A stretch of 64,000 nt of DNA from Lachnospiraceae bacterium. Lineage in GTDB: Bacteria > Bacillota > Clostridia > Lachnospirales > Lachnospiraceae. This document shows, one piece after another, positions 18,106 through 26,942 of this stretch (position 1 is the first letter of the stretch; each line of letters starts with the position of its first letter). The stretch is taken from positions 124,001 through 188,000 of the forward strand of contig CAJTDB010000003.1 of assembly GCA_910574965.1 (NCBI GenBank), in the 5' to 3' direction. A program made the position numbers and the translations under genes. The notes beneath the pieces were generated by a model. The model saw nothing but the letters and a program-made list of their open reading frames with translations. It did no database searches and was not told where the DNA came from.

Positions 18106-19152
18106 TTATTTCATCTGTGAATAAATATCATAATCTGCCGCATTTTCCGTTGTAATCTTGATCGTTTCCAGTTCTAACAACTGTCCCTTCTGATAGCTGT
18201 CCGGAGCTTCCGTATAGGCCAGATATTCCGTTACGGCGCGGCGTCCAAATTCCGGTGTATTTTGTCCATAAGCGCAGGACAAGGCCATCTCACCGCCGGC
18301 AAGCAGATCCGCCTCCGCCTGCAGACCATCCACATCCACAACCGAAATACGGTTCGTATCCATCTCAAGATTCTGCATTGCCGCATAACCGGCCGGGATG
18401 CCAAAACCATTAAAGCAGAGAATCGCTTTTGCATCCGGACATGCCTGAAGCATATTTTCAATGGCTGTTGTACATGCTGCCACCGAGTTCTCCGTAACCA
18501 TTACTTCATTTGCAATGGTTACTCCATCATATTTCGCAATCGTATCCTTATATCCATTGATGCGGTCAATGACATCGGAGGTCTGCATACCGTTTAGAAT
18601 CAATACATTTCCTTCCTGTCCGATCATTTCCATGGCATACTCTGCCGCACCGGACGCAGCCGTATAATCGTCGGATTTAATCGTACAGAGAATCTCATAC
18701 TCATCTTCTGCCAGCTCTGAGGAAATAACGACCACCGGGATGCCTGCGTCATTTGCCAGCTTCACGCCCTCAATGGAACCCGACGGATCATCCGGAGTTA
18801 AAAAGATGACATCCACCTTCTGAGAAATGAAATTTTCAATAATTGCGATTTCGCTGGATGTTGCAAGCTCCGAATCCGCTCTGATAATAGAACCGTTGCT
18901 CAAAGCAGCCGCTTCCTTCAGACCAAACTCAATGGCATCAAAAAAATCATTAGCAGAATGGCACGCATAGCCGCCCACCCAGGCTTCTTTGGATTCCTCT
19001 TCTGCATCCGGCTGACCGCCCATCTCCGCTTCCGTTTCTGTCCCTGCTCCGTCTTTTGCATCTGCATTCGCCGGTTCTTCCGTATTCCCGCAGGCCGCCA
19101 GTCCTGCCGCCAGCCCCGCTGCCAGTACAAGTGATAACAGTTTCCTCTTCAT
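18106..19152 (-). CDS. Sugar ABC transporter substrate-binding lipoprotein (RbsB-like)
   Basis: Periplasmic-binding-protein-like lipoprotein of 348 residues: signal peptide, lipobox LAAC (Cys21), acidic linker, then a type 4 sugar-binding fold (IIENFISQKVDVIFLTPDDP; IPVVVISSELAEDEYEI; AMEMIGQEGNVLILNG; CPDAKAILCFNGFGIPAG). An ideal AAAGGAGG ribosome binding site is 7 nt from the ATG. First gene of the transporter operon. The ligand is unidentified. Confidence 0.92.
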   Translation of the reverse strand: MKRKLLSLVLAAGLAAGLAACGNTEEPANADAKDGAGTETEAEMGGQPDAEEESKEAWVGGYACHSANDFFDAIEFGLKEAAALSNGSIIRADSELATSSEIAIIENFISQKVDVIFLTPDDPSGSIEGVKLANDAGIPVVVISSELAEDEYEILCTIKSDDYTAASGAAEYAMEMIGQEGNVLILNGMQTSDVIDRINGYKDTIAKYDGVTIANEVMVTENSVAACTTAIENMLQACPDAKAILCFNGFGIPAGYAAMQNLEMDTNRISVVDVDGLQAEADLLAGGEMALSCAYGQNTPEFGRRAVTEYLAYTEAPDSYQKGQLLELETIKITTENAADYDIYSQMK

Positions 19153-19205
19153 TTACGTTACCTCCTTTGTGTTTTGTAATTTCCGGAAGCTGTCACATAG
19201 TTTTT

Positions 19206-19286
19206 CAATCTATAGACAATTTCCACTCCTTTATTGTTTTTATAGTATATATTGTATTTTTATATTTGTCAATATTGTATTTTTAT
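19206..19286 (-). promoter_or_regulatory. Promoter and operator-like repeats of the sugar operon
   Basis: On the minus strand a consensus TTGACA (19272-19267) and TATACT (19249-19244) are separated by 17 bp. Two copies of ATATTGTATTTTTAT (plus strand, 19249-19263 and 19272-19286, 23 bp apart) overlap the -10 and -35, and a near-palindrome CAATCTATAGACAAT (19206-19220) lies just downstream of the start. These are candidates for GntR or CcpA-like control; which protein binds is inference. The rest of 19153-19721 is very AT-rich and contains a third looser copy at 19455-19469 and no gene. Confidence 0.6.
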
Positions 19287-19721
19287 TTTGTAGTTATTTT
19301 GTTGTAATATTACATTTTTTTGTTTGTTTTTTATATATATTGCATATAATTATTACTTCTTTTGCTTCTAAGCTACTTTTTCAAAAATATTTAATACAAA
19401 ATATACTATTTTTATTATTATACAGAACTTATATTTCAACATCACGTTTAATACATATTGTATATTTTTTGTCTTCGAAAACTCTTATTATATTTATCGC
19501 AAACAGAATATTTGGTATTAAAAAACAGCCAAACTTTAAAAATCAGGCTGCTGGCAAGAATATAATCATACAGGTTATGACACTTCCGGAAAAGATCTGA
19601 ATATGTGTTTGGAAAACGTGTTTCAGGCAATAATCATCTGGTGAAATTTTACACTTTATGATATAATAACAGCAGCTATGCCTTTCGGCATCCAGGCAAA
19701 GACAGAAACGAGGTTGAAATT

Positions 19722-22700
19722 TTGGATATTCAAGAATACGAGAAAATTATACGTTCCATACCTACCACTGGTATCTTTGTCATCCGGGAAGACAACCATG
19801 AGATCTTATATTTTAATGAACGTGTACGTGAGATCTCTCCCCATGTCCGCACGGGTCTCCCATGCCATGAACTGGGAGATCATTCCTGTGCCAACTGCCC
19901 CGTCCTGGCCATCGGTGACAAGCAGGAATATCAGACGCTCTGCTACAACAACCCCTTTGGAGAGATGGTCGATATCTCCGCCGTCCGAACTATGTGGAAC
20001 AAAGAAATTCCTGCATTTATCATTACTGTGGCCCCTCACATACAGGCCATCAGCCATACTTACCACAAGATCCTGCGGGTTAATCTGACCCAGGACCATT
20101 ATGAAGTCGTGAAAATCCGTCCGGAAGACCGGGCTATCGGATATGATACGGACAATTTTTCCGGCTGGCTCGGACAGTTTATCTATAACGGCGGCATCCA
20201 CCCGGACGACATGACTCATTTCATTGCCTTTACGCAGCCGGAACATATAAAAAAGGAGCTGGAGTCCGGACAGACCACAATGACCTGCTGCTACCGCAGA
20301 CGCTTTGGGGAAGACTTCCGCTGGAACCTGATGGAAATCGTACCGGATATTGCTTCCTCCTCCAAGGACCAGATGATCTTTCTATACATAAAGGATATCC
20401 ACGATATTCTGCAGGAAAGCCTGGAGATGGACGATGCCAGCATCCACATCCAGGAAGTGATCCGCACCCTTGGATCCCAGAACTTTGGCATCTACGGCAT
20501 TGATCTGGAAACCGGCGAGACCAATCTTGTTCGGGAAAACGGACATACCCATACCGGATGGAAGTCCTGGACGCTTCCATGGGATGAGCTTATGAAGACC
20601 CGTCTGATCCGGCAGATCCATCCTGCAGACCGGGACCGGTTCTGCCAGACGTTCTCCCTGGCAAATCTGCGCCAGACGAAAGAAACAGACGTCCACAAAA
20701 CCGATATGCTTTGTCAGTGGCGGGGGGAAGAGGATCACGAATACCGCTATATGGCGATCATCGCATATTTTAACCAGGATCACGGTCTTAGAAATTATAC
20801 GATACTGGCTCTGCAAAATGTAGATAAGCGTGTGCGCCAGGAACATGCGCTGTCTCTTCGGGATATGCAGTTGGCTGCAATCTTAAAATCCCGTTACAGC
20901 ATCATGACGACGATATATTTGGAAAATGGCCAGTGCGAACGCATTCTGATTAATGAAAACAGTATGCTGCAGAATACTACCACTGAAAACTATCATCAAT
21001 ATTTTCATAAAACCCTGGAAACAAAGGTTCATCCGGACGACGCAGAGAATTTCCGCAAGATCATGAGTCCGGAGCATCTGTACAAGAAAGCCGCCAGCAC
21101 AAGAGACTATGCGGAAGAAATCTGTCAGTACCGTGCTTCCGGGACACCTCTTCGCTGGCTGGAAGACCATGTCATCTATACCAGGCAGGGAAAACGGATC
21201 TCTGTCAACATCCTTGGACGGGATATTACGAGGGAAAAATTAGAAGAAGAGATCCGTCTGAAGGGCGATCAGGAACGGGCAGACATCATCCGTACGTTAA
21301 GCAGTATGTTTTTTGCCACTTACTATGCGGATCTGGAGCAGGACACCTTCCGCAGCGTAACCCAGCTTCCGGAAGTGGAAAAGGTGCTGGACAACAAGAT
21401 CGACTATGCCACCGGACTTAAAATCTATGCCGAGAATTTTATACATCCGGACGACCGGGAAGAGTATCTGCGGGTTCTGGGAATTGAGAATCTGCGGAAG
21501 ACCTTAAGCGAAAACAACCGTTATGTAACCATGTCCTACCGCAAACTGCCGAAAAGCACGGACACACGGCCGGAGGAATACGGCTGGATCCGCGGCACGG
21601 CAGTCATGTCTCAGGCAGACGCCCAGGGCAAGGTCCGTTCCATCGTCTATGCGGCTCAGGACATCACCGAGAGCAAGCGGAAGGAGATGCGGGAGCAGCA
21701 GGCTCTGCAGGCCGCCTGTGAGGCCGCAGACCAGGCCAATGCCTCCAAGCAGGAATTTCTCTCCTGCATGAGCCACAACATCCGTACGCCCATGAACGGA
21801 ATCCTGGGCATGATAAAAATCGCCACGGACCATGTGGAAGACCACGAACGGGTTATGGACTGTCTGGAAAAGGCTTCCATGTCCAGCCGGCAGCTGCTTT
21901 CTACCCTCAACGAGATACTGGATATCAGCCAGATCAAGTCCGGCAATCTTGATCTGAAAGCCGAACCTGTCAGCCTGCCGAAACTGATGGAAGAAGTGAT
22001 CGCCCTGGTCCGGCCGGATCTTCAGGAGAAGAAACTGAAGCTTCAGCTTCATCCCATGGAAGTAGAGCACGAACATATTTTAGGCGACCGGCTGCGGCTT
22101 CAGCAGATGTTTTTGATTCTTTTGTTCAATGCCATTAACTACACTCCGCCCGGAGGTGTGCTGGAACTGTCCGTTATGGAACAGGAATCCAAAGAATATG
22201 GATGCCGCTCTTATGATTTTATCTTCCGGGACAATGGAATCGGCATGAATGAACAGTTTCTGCCGCACATTTTTGAACCTTTCAGCCGTGCGGATGATCC
22301 GGTCGTCAGCAGTATCGACGGTGTCGGCCTGGGGCTTTCCATCGCGCAGAATATCGCACGTATGATGGGCGGGGTTATCAGTGTAAAGAGTACCCTGGGA
22401 CAAGGATCGCAGTTCACAGTAACCATTATCCTGCGGCTTCAGAACTCCTGCGAACCTTCTCACTGCCTGCCGGTGCCGCTTCAATCCGAGCTGTCTCACG
22501 CCTCTTTCCAGGGATGCCGGATCCTGCTGGTGGAGGACAACGAGCTGAATCAGGAAATCGCCATGGAGCTGATCGGCGAGATCGGTGCTATGGTTGAATG
22601 TGCATCCGACGGCCGCAAGGGCCTGCAGCGCTTTGCGGAGATGCCGGAAGGTTATTATGACCTGATCCTTATGGACATACAGATGCCTGTTATGAATGGT

Positions 22701-22892
22701 TTTGAGGCTACCAGGGCCATCCGTAAGCTGCCCCGGACCGACGCCTCCTCCATCCCCATTCTCGCTCTCTCGGCCAATGCCTCCGCGGAGGATATCGCGA
22801 CCGGACGGGAATCCGGCATGAACGGACATATGACCAAACCTTTGGATATCCCGCAGCTCATTGAACGCATGAACTACTGGCTGAACCGATAA
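19722..22892 (+). CDS. Cytosolic hybrid sensor histidine kinase/response regulator with PAS-like sensors
   Basis: Large two-component hybrid of 1056 residues with no transmembrane segment. The N-terminus has a PAS-like domain with a Cys-rich loop (LPCHELGDHSCANCPVL, about residues 46-62), followed by several repeated PAS-like modules each ending in HPDD or HPAD motifs (near 165, 300, 440, 570). A HisKA domain carries SHNIRTPMNG with His about 685, then an HATPase domain (DNGIGMNEQFLPHIFEPFSR; GVGLGLSIAQNIARMMGG), and a C-terminal receiver with LILMDIQMPVMNG (Asp about 985). The start is TTG at 19722 with GAGG upstream. There is no output domain, so a partner protein must carry the response. 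Divergent from the sugar operon. Confidence 0.92.
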   Translation: MDIQEYEKIIRSIPTTGIFVIREDNHEILYFNERVREISPHVRTGLPCHELGDHSCANCPVLAIGDKQEYQTLCYNNPFGEMVDISAVRTMWNKEIPAFIITVAPHIQAISHTYHKILRVNLTQDHYEVVKIRPEDRAIGYDTDNFSGWLGQFIYNGGIHPDDMTHFIAFTQPEHIKKELESGQTTMTCCYRRRFGEDFRWNLMEIVPDIASSSKDQMIFLYIKDIHDILQESLEMDDASIHIQEVIRTLGSQNFGIYGIDLETGETNLVRENGHTHTGWKSWTLPWDELMKTRLIRQIHPADRDRFCQTFSLANLRQTKETDVHKTDMLCQWRGEEDHEYRYMAIIAYFNQDHGLRNYTILALQNVDKRVRQEHALSLRDMQLAAILKSRYSIMTTIYLENGQCERILINENSMLQNTTTENYHQYFHKTLETKVHPDDAENFRKIMSPEHLYKKAASTRDYAEEICQYRASGTPLRWLEDHVIYTRQGKRISVNILGRDITREKLEEEIRLKGDQERADIIRTLSSMFFATYYADLEQDTFRSVTQLPEVEKVLDNKIDYATGLKIYAENFIHPDDREEYLRVLGIENLRKTLSENNRYVTMSYRKLPKSTDTRPEEYGWIRGTAVMSQADAQGKVRSIVYAAQDITESKRKEMREQQALQAACEAADQANASKQEFLSCMSHNIRTPMNGILGMIKIATDHVEDHERVMDCLEKASMSSRQLLSTLNEILDISQIKSGNLDLKAEPVSLPKLMEEVIALVRPDLQEKKLKLQLHPMEVEHEHILGDRLRLQQMFLILLFNAINYTPPGGVLELSVMEQESKEYGCRSYDFIFRDNGIGMNEQFLPHIFEPFSRADDPVVSSIDGVGLGLSIAQNIARMMGGVISVKSTLGQGSQFTVTIILRLQNSCEPSHCLPVPLQSELSHASFQGCRILLVEDNELNQEIAMELIGEIGAMVECASDGRKGLQRFAEMPEGYYDLILMDIQMPVMNGFEATRAIRKLPRTDASSIPILALSANASAEDIATGRESGMNGHMTKPLDIPQLIERMNYWLNR

Positions 22893-22945
22893 CGGGTTCT
22901 TCTGCCCGGCGGGACATTTTACGCAGGCCGGCAGAGTCGGCCGAA

Positions 22946-23016
22946 CAAAAAAAGATCCGCAGCAGCTCTGTTTCGAAAACATCTGTTTTCTCTTTGGCAG
23001 AACTGCTGCGGATCTT
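22946..23016. terminator. Bidirectional terminator between hybrid kinase and rubrerythrin genes
   Basis: A perfect 14-bp stem, AAGATCCGCAGCAG (22952-22965) with CTGCTGCGGATCTT (23003-23016). The minus strand continues into seven T, the plus strand into TCTTAATAATTCG. Confidence 0.8.
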
Positions 23017-23017
23017 C

Positions 23018-23551
23018 TTAATAATTCGTCTTTTTTTCTTCAAAATATCCCTGGGGATAAGCACATACCGGGCAGACAGCCGGAGCTGTCTTTCCTGTAT
23101 GGACATGGCCGCAGTTCATGCATACCCAGACGGCATCTCCGTCCCTGGAGAACACCAGTTTGTTTTCTACATTTTCCAAAAGCTTCAGATAGCGTTCTTC
23201 ATGCTCCTTCTCGACTTTCGCCACCAGTTCAAACAGGGAAGACAGCCGGTCAAAGCCTTCTTCTTTCGCTTCTTTTGCAAAGGTTGCGTACATCTCGCTC
23301 CATTCAAAATGTTCGCCTGCTGCCGCGTCCTTTAGGTTTTCTTCGGTCGTATGGATGCCATGAAGCTGTTCAAACCACAGCTTCGCATGGGCTTTCTCAT
23401 TGTCTGCAGTTTCCTGAAACAGATCCGCAATCTGCTCATAACCGTCCTCGCGTGCTTTTGCGGCGTAATAGGTATACTTGTTTCTCGCCTCCGATTCCCC
23501 CGCAAATGCGGCGATCAGGTTCTGTTCTGTCCTGCTTCCTTTTAGTTCCAT
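23018..23551 (-). CDS. rbr: Rubrerythrin
   Basis: Peroxide-reducing di-iron protein that protects anaerobes from oxidative stress; cytosolic, 177 residues. The four-helix domain (1-135) has the di-iron motifs [20 protein letters not shown] and [10 protein letters not shown]. The C-terminal rubredoxin-like site is CMNC (144-147) with CPVC (160-163). Standard length and complete ligand set. The FMN oxidase gene lies 26 nt upstream in the same direction, so hydrogen peroxide formed by that type of enzyme could be removed by this product (inference). Confidence 0.96.
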   Translation of the reverse strand: MELKGSRTEQNLIAAFAGESEARNKYTYYAAKAREDGYEQIADLFQETADNEKAHAKLWFEQLHGIHTTEENLKDAAAGEHFEWSEMYATFAKEAKEEGFDRLSSLFELVAKVEKEHEERYLKLLENVENKLVFSRDGDAVWVCMNCGHVHTGKTAPAVCPVCAYPQGYFEEKKTNY

Positions 23552-23577
23552 GGCATGTGCTTCTCCTTATTAGAATT

Positions 23578-24597
23578 TTAAATTTTCCAGATCATATCTC
23601 TTGTAATCTGGCTTAAGGCAGATGCCCCGCACATGGCCATAGTATCCGCAAGTTCTGCTCCTAGTTTTTCTACATAGCACTGAACGCCTTCTGCACCGCC
23701 GCCGTAAACAGCGGTCACAAAAGGACGGGCGATTAAGACGCCGTCGGCCCCCACAGCAAGTGCTTTGAAAATGTCCACACCGCTTCGGATGCCGCCGTCT
23801 ACCAACACCTTCATCCGGCCGCCCACTGCTTCCACGATGTCCGGAAGTACTTCCGCCGTTGCCGGACACTGATCCAGCACCCGTCCCCCATGATTGGAAA
23901 CGATAATGGCAGAGGCTCCGGCCTCTTCTGCCTTCTTTGCCCCTTTCACCGTCATGATGCCTTTTACGATAAAAGGAACACCCGCCATCTGAATGATCTC
24001 CCGAAGCTCGTCCACCGTCTTGCTGCCCGCAGGAGGTACCATATCCTTCAAAAACGGAAGACCTGCCGCATCCACATCCATAGCAGCGGCAAAGGCACCG
24101 GACTTCTTTACCAGCTCCATCTTCTCCTGAATCGCCTGCAGATTCCAGGGTTTGATCGTCGGAACTCCCATACCTCCTGCCTTTGTGATGGCCGCAGCGG
24201 CGCCTTCCACCACTTTTGGATTTCTTCCATCGCCTGTGAAAGCCACAATACCGGCTCTTGCGCAAGCATCTACCAGTACATTATTATACTCCAAATCGTC
24301 ATATTTATCACTGTAATGCATACTGACTGCACCTACCGGACCCGCAAAGAACGGATAGCGGAAAGTTTTCCCAAATAATTCCAGCGATGTATCCACCGGA
24401 ACATTCTCATGCAGCGTGTCCATATTGACACGGATTTCCTGCCATTTCTGATAGTTGCGGATGGCCGTATCTCCCACCCCTTTTGCTCCCGGACCAGGGA
24501 GCCGGTTCCTGCATGCCGCACCATTGCAGACATTGCAAACCTTGCAGGAATCACCAATACAAGTACGTGCTTCTTTCAATACATCTTCATAATTCAT
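23578..24597 (-). CDS. FMN-dependent alpha-hydroxy-acid oxidase family protein with Cys-rich N-terminus
   Basis: TIM-barrel flavoprotein of the lactate/glycolate oxidase family, 339 residues. FMN and substrate motifs: FFAGPVGAVSMHYSD, SAIIVSNHGGRVLDQCPATAE (catalytic His in NHGGR), and VLVDGGIRSGVDIFKALAVGADGVLIARPF. Residues 13-29 hold five cysteines (TCIGDSCKVCNVCNGAAC), which is not a feature of classical lactate oxidase and could bind a metal or Fe-S centre. The start ATG 24597 is 10 nt from AGGAG; an ATG 3 codons earlier is too close. The leader carries a half copy of the structured repeat. Confidence 0.85.
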   Translation of the reverse strand: MNYEDVLKEARTCIGDSCKVCNVCNGAACRNRLPGPGAKGVGDTAIRNYQKWQEIRVNMDTLHENVPVDTSLELFGKTFRYPFFAGPVGAVSMHYSDKYDDLEYNNVLVDACARAGIVAFTGDGRNPKVVEGAAAAITKAGGMGVPTIKPWNLQAIQEKMELVKKSGAFAAAMDVDAAGLPFLKDMVPPAGSKTVDELREIIQMAGVPFIVKGIMTVKGAKKAEEAGASAIIVSNHGGRVLDQCPATAEVLPDIVEAVGGRMKVLVDGGIRSGVDIFKALAVGADGVLIARPFVTAVYGGGAEGVQCYVEKLGAELADTMAMCGASALSQITRDMIWKI

Positions 24598-24615
24598 AAT
24601 TGTCATTCTCCTATT

Positions 24616-24677
24616 AAAGTTCCGCATCTAACCGGAAACTGCCCTTTGGCCGGAAGCATTTCCAGACACGCTCCATC
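24616..24677 (-). repeat. Half copy of the structured leader repeat (FMN oxidase leader)
   Basis: Contains GTTCCGCATC, CCCTTTG and CCGGAAGCATTTCCAG (plus-strand view) in the same order and spacing as the pyk and groEL units. The other half is replaced by the end of the upstream gene. Confidence 0.6.
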
Positions 24678-25706
24678 CTACTTACACACATCCACCCACG
24701 CATCGCAGCCTGAAGCCCGCTCCAGTTCCGGAAGTGTCAGCTCCACTGCACTGTTTGCGCTGCCGCAGGCCGGGTATACCCGCTCAAATCTTTTCAGCGA
24801 CGCATCCAGATACACTTTTGCACCCTCTTTCGCTCCAAAGGGGCAGACACCGCCTACTGCATGTCCGGTCAGTTCTTCCACTTCATCAAAAGAAAGCATT
24901 TTCGCTTTTGTATGAAACTGCTCCTTGTATTTCTTGTTGTCGACTCTGGCATCTCCTGCGGCCACGATCAGCACGCAGCCTTCCTCCACCTTAAAAGACA
25001 ACGTTTTGGCAATTCTGGCCGGCTCGCAGCCCACTGCCTCCGCCGCCAGCTCCACCGTTGCGCTGGATGTGTCAAATACCATAATTCGATCTTCCAGACC
25101 AAATTGTTTCAGATGATCCTTTGCTCTTTCAAATGCCATATGTACACCTCTTTCTCCATAGATCTGCTCTCTCCAGACATCCGTCAGACGGTCCAGGGTA
25201 AAAACTGCGTTGGCCGGACTGGAAGAAGGAAGTTTTACCGCCTCCCTGCCCGTTTCCTTTTCGCAGTATCTTTTATACAGTCTGTATGCTTTTTCTCCAT
25301 TAGCAAATATCTTTTGAACCCGGCTTTCCCTAAGTACTTTAGAAATGTCCGCCGGAACTACATTTTTAATGCTGCTGTCACTAGAACCGATAATATCGCA
25401 GGCGGCCACCACATCCCAGACAGCAATGTGATGTTTTAAAAGGAGTGCTTTCTTTTCCTCCGCCGTCTTTGGCAGCTTTTCCCCGGTCAGTCTTGCAAGT
25501 ACTTTCCAGAAGCGATTCTGAGGATGCCCGTAATAAAAATTCTGCTCTCTGGATTTTACCGAAGGAAAGGTTCCAAGAATCAGAAGCTCGGAATCCTTGT
25601 CATATACCGGGCAGAACGTATGTTCCAAGTGCTGGTAACGAGAACTTTCCTCCCGGATCACATCCTTCGGATCCTGTTTTGGCCCTTTCGGATTCATCCG
25701 TTCCAC
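24678..25706 (-). CDS. DNA-deoxyinosine glycosylase fused to a YbaK/EbsC-type aminoacyl-tRNA deacylase
   Basis: Two domains in one frame, 342 residues. Residues about 25-185 are a uracil/deoxyinosine-DNA glycosylase domain (LLILGTFPSVKSREQNFYYGHPQNRFW with the Gly-x-Phe/Pro-Ser motif; KLPSSSPAN as second motif), acting in base-excision repair. Residues about 190-342 are a YbaK/EbsC domain (FDTSSATVELAAEAVGCEPARIAKTLSF; DNKKYKEQF; HAVGGVCPFG), which hydrolyses mischarged tRNA. The second domain begins at an internal ATG (25139) with AGAGGTG 5 nt upstream, so it may also be made alone. The two activities are normally separate proteins. Confidence 0.82.
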   Translation of the reverse strand: MERMNPKGPKQDPKDVIREESSRYQHLEHTFCPVYDKDSELLILGTFPSVKSREQNFYYGHPQNRFWKVLARLTGEKLPKTAEEKKALLLKHHIAVWDVVAACDIIGSSDSSIKNVVPADISKVLRESRVQKIFANGEKAYRLYKRYCEKETGREAVKLPSSSPANAVFTLDRLTDVWREQIYGERGVHMAFERAKDHLKQFGLEDRIMVFDTSSATVELAAEAVGCEPARIAKTLSFKVEEGCVLIVAAGDARVDNKKYKEQFHTKAKMLSFDEVEELTGHAVGGVCPFGAKEGAKVYLDASLKRFERVYPACGSANSAVELTLPELERASGCDAWVDVCK

Positions 25707-25729
25707 ACCTCCTTTTCAGATAAAGACCG

Positions 25730-25912
25730 TCACATCTGTTTCCTGACAATCATATACTCATCTTCTCCCCGGAAATACGGACAACTGTCTACAGAGCTGC
25801 TGAGAAACCGGTACATCTCATCTTCGTCCAGATCCATTTCGCATACATAGTAGTCATAATCTTCATCATATACATAATTGCTGCACATCTCACAGCTAGT
25901 TCCTGCTTTCAT
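25730..25912 (-). CDS. Small acidic protein with paired cysteines (DUF6472-like)
   Basis: 60 residues, starting at ATG 25912 with AGGAGG 6 nt upstream. SCEMCSNYVYDEDYDYYVC and DSCPYF give four spaced cysteines likely to bind zinc; the rest is rich in Asp, Glu and Tyr. I recall similar short proteins in Lachnospiraceae without assigned function. Confidence 0.7.
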   Translation of the reverse strand: MKAGTSCEMCSNYVYDEDYDYYVCEMDLDEDEMYRFLSSSVDSCPYFRGEDEYMIVRKQM

Positions 25913-26004
25913 CCCGCGCCTCCTGACGGTTCTGTTTTCCAATACACCATTATAACGTCCGCCGCCCGGTAAGTCAAATATGAGTCTGAGAAACGGATTC
26001 TCAT

Positions 26005-26034
26005 ATGGCACTTCTTTTATAAATCTGCTATAAT
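26005..26034 (+). promoter_or_regulatory. Candidate promoter for the aldose-epimerase gene
   Basis: A consensus TATAAT (26029-26034) with ATGGCA (26005-26010) 18 bp upstream as a weak -35. Confidence 0.4.
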
Positions 26035-26109
26035 AAAACCAGCTTTTATCTGCATCTGCAGCACATTTTCTGCAAAATGCAAAATCCCAAAGGAGGAGGA
26101 ATCGATTTT

Positions 26110-26913
26110 ATGAAAATCACCATCCAAAACACATATGCTTCTGTCACCTGCCAGACCCTCGGTGCAGAACTTTTATCTTATCAGACGGCTGACGGCAAAG
26201 AATACATGTGGCAGAAAGACCCGGCCTACTGGCCCAAAACTTCTCCGGTCCTTTTTCCCTATATCGGAGCGGTTCCCCAGGCAGTCCTGATTCACGGAAA
26301 GGCTTATGAAGTTCCGCGTCATGGATTTGTCAAAGATGCAGAGTTTACCGTTGCCGAACAGAAAGAGGACTATGTCGTTCTGGCAACCGGTACCACAGCA
26401 TTTACCTCTTCGGTCTATCCGTATGATTTTACCTTTACTGTCACCTTCCGCCTGAACGGTCCAAAGCTCTGCGTCACTTATGGCGTGGCGAATAAAGGTT
26501 CTGAAGAAATGCCTTTCCTTATCGGCGGGCATCCGGCCTTTTTCTGTCCCATGGAGGAGGGCGAGCATTTTACCGAATATCTGCTTCGTTTTGAAGACAC
26601 GGATACGGAAGATCTGCATCTTCAATATCCTATGTTTGACCATGACGCCATCCTCTATGAAAATCTGAAACACCGCACAGTAAAACTGATCCACCAGTGT
26701 ACGGAAAAAGGAATCCAGTTCGACTTTCCGGACTATCCAACCGTCGCCTTCTGGACGCCCATTCAAAAAGACGCACCGTTCCTTTGCATAGAACCATGGT
26801 GCGGCGGAACGATGGATCAGGTGCCGAATACAGACATGCTTCAGAAAAAATACGTACAGTATCTGCCCGCAGGCGAGACACGGGATTACCGTTTCTCTTT
26901 CCGGCCCTGCTGA
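26110..26913 (+). CDS. Aldose 1-epimerase family protein
   Basis: Galactose-mutarotase-like beta-sandwich enzyme, 267 residues, cytosolic. Family features: LGAELLSYQTADGKEYMWQ near the N-terminus, VLFPYIGAV, the HGFVKDAEF segment, and FLIGGHPAFFCP with the candidate catalytic His, plus CIEPWCGGTMD (Glu). Start at ATG 26110 after AAGGAGGAGG. The substrate within this family is often uncertain (phosphosugars or oligosaccharides). The downstream TPR gene begins 29 nt later. Confidence 0.87.
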   Translation: MKITIQNTYASVTCQTLGAELLSYQTADGKEYMWQKDPAYWPKTSPVLFPYIGAVPQAVLIHGKAYEVPRHGFVKDAEFTVAEQKEDYVVLATGTTAFTSSVYPYDFTFTVTFRLNGPKLCVTYGVANKGSEEMPFLIGGHPAFFCPMEEGEHFTEYLLRFEDTDTEDLHLQYPMFDHDAILYENLKHRTVKLIHQCTEKGIQFDFPDYPTVAFWTPIQKDAPFLCIEPWCGGTMDQVPNTDMLQKKYVQYLPAGETRDYRFSFRPC

Positions 26914-26942
26914 TTGATGCCAGATAAGGAGTGCAATTTATT

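Noticed and set aside
26063-26080. CodY-box-like ATTTTCTGCAAAAT before the aldose-epimerase gene
   Set aside because: An extra base breaks the 15-bp CodY consensus and no second site is seen.
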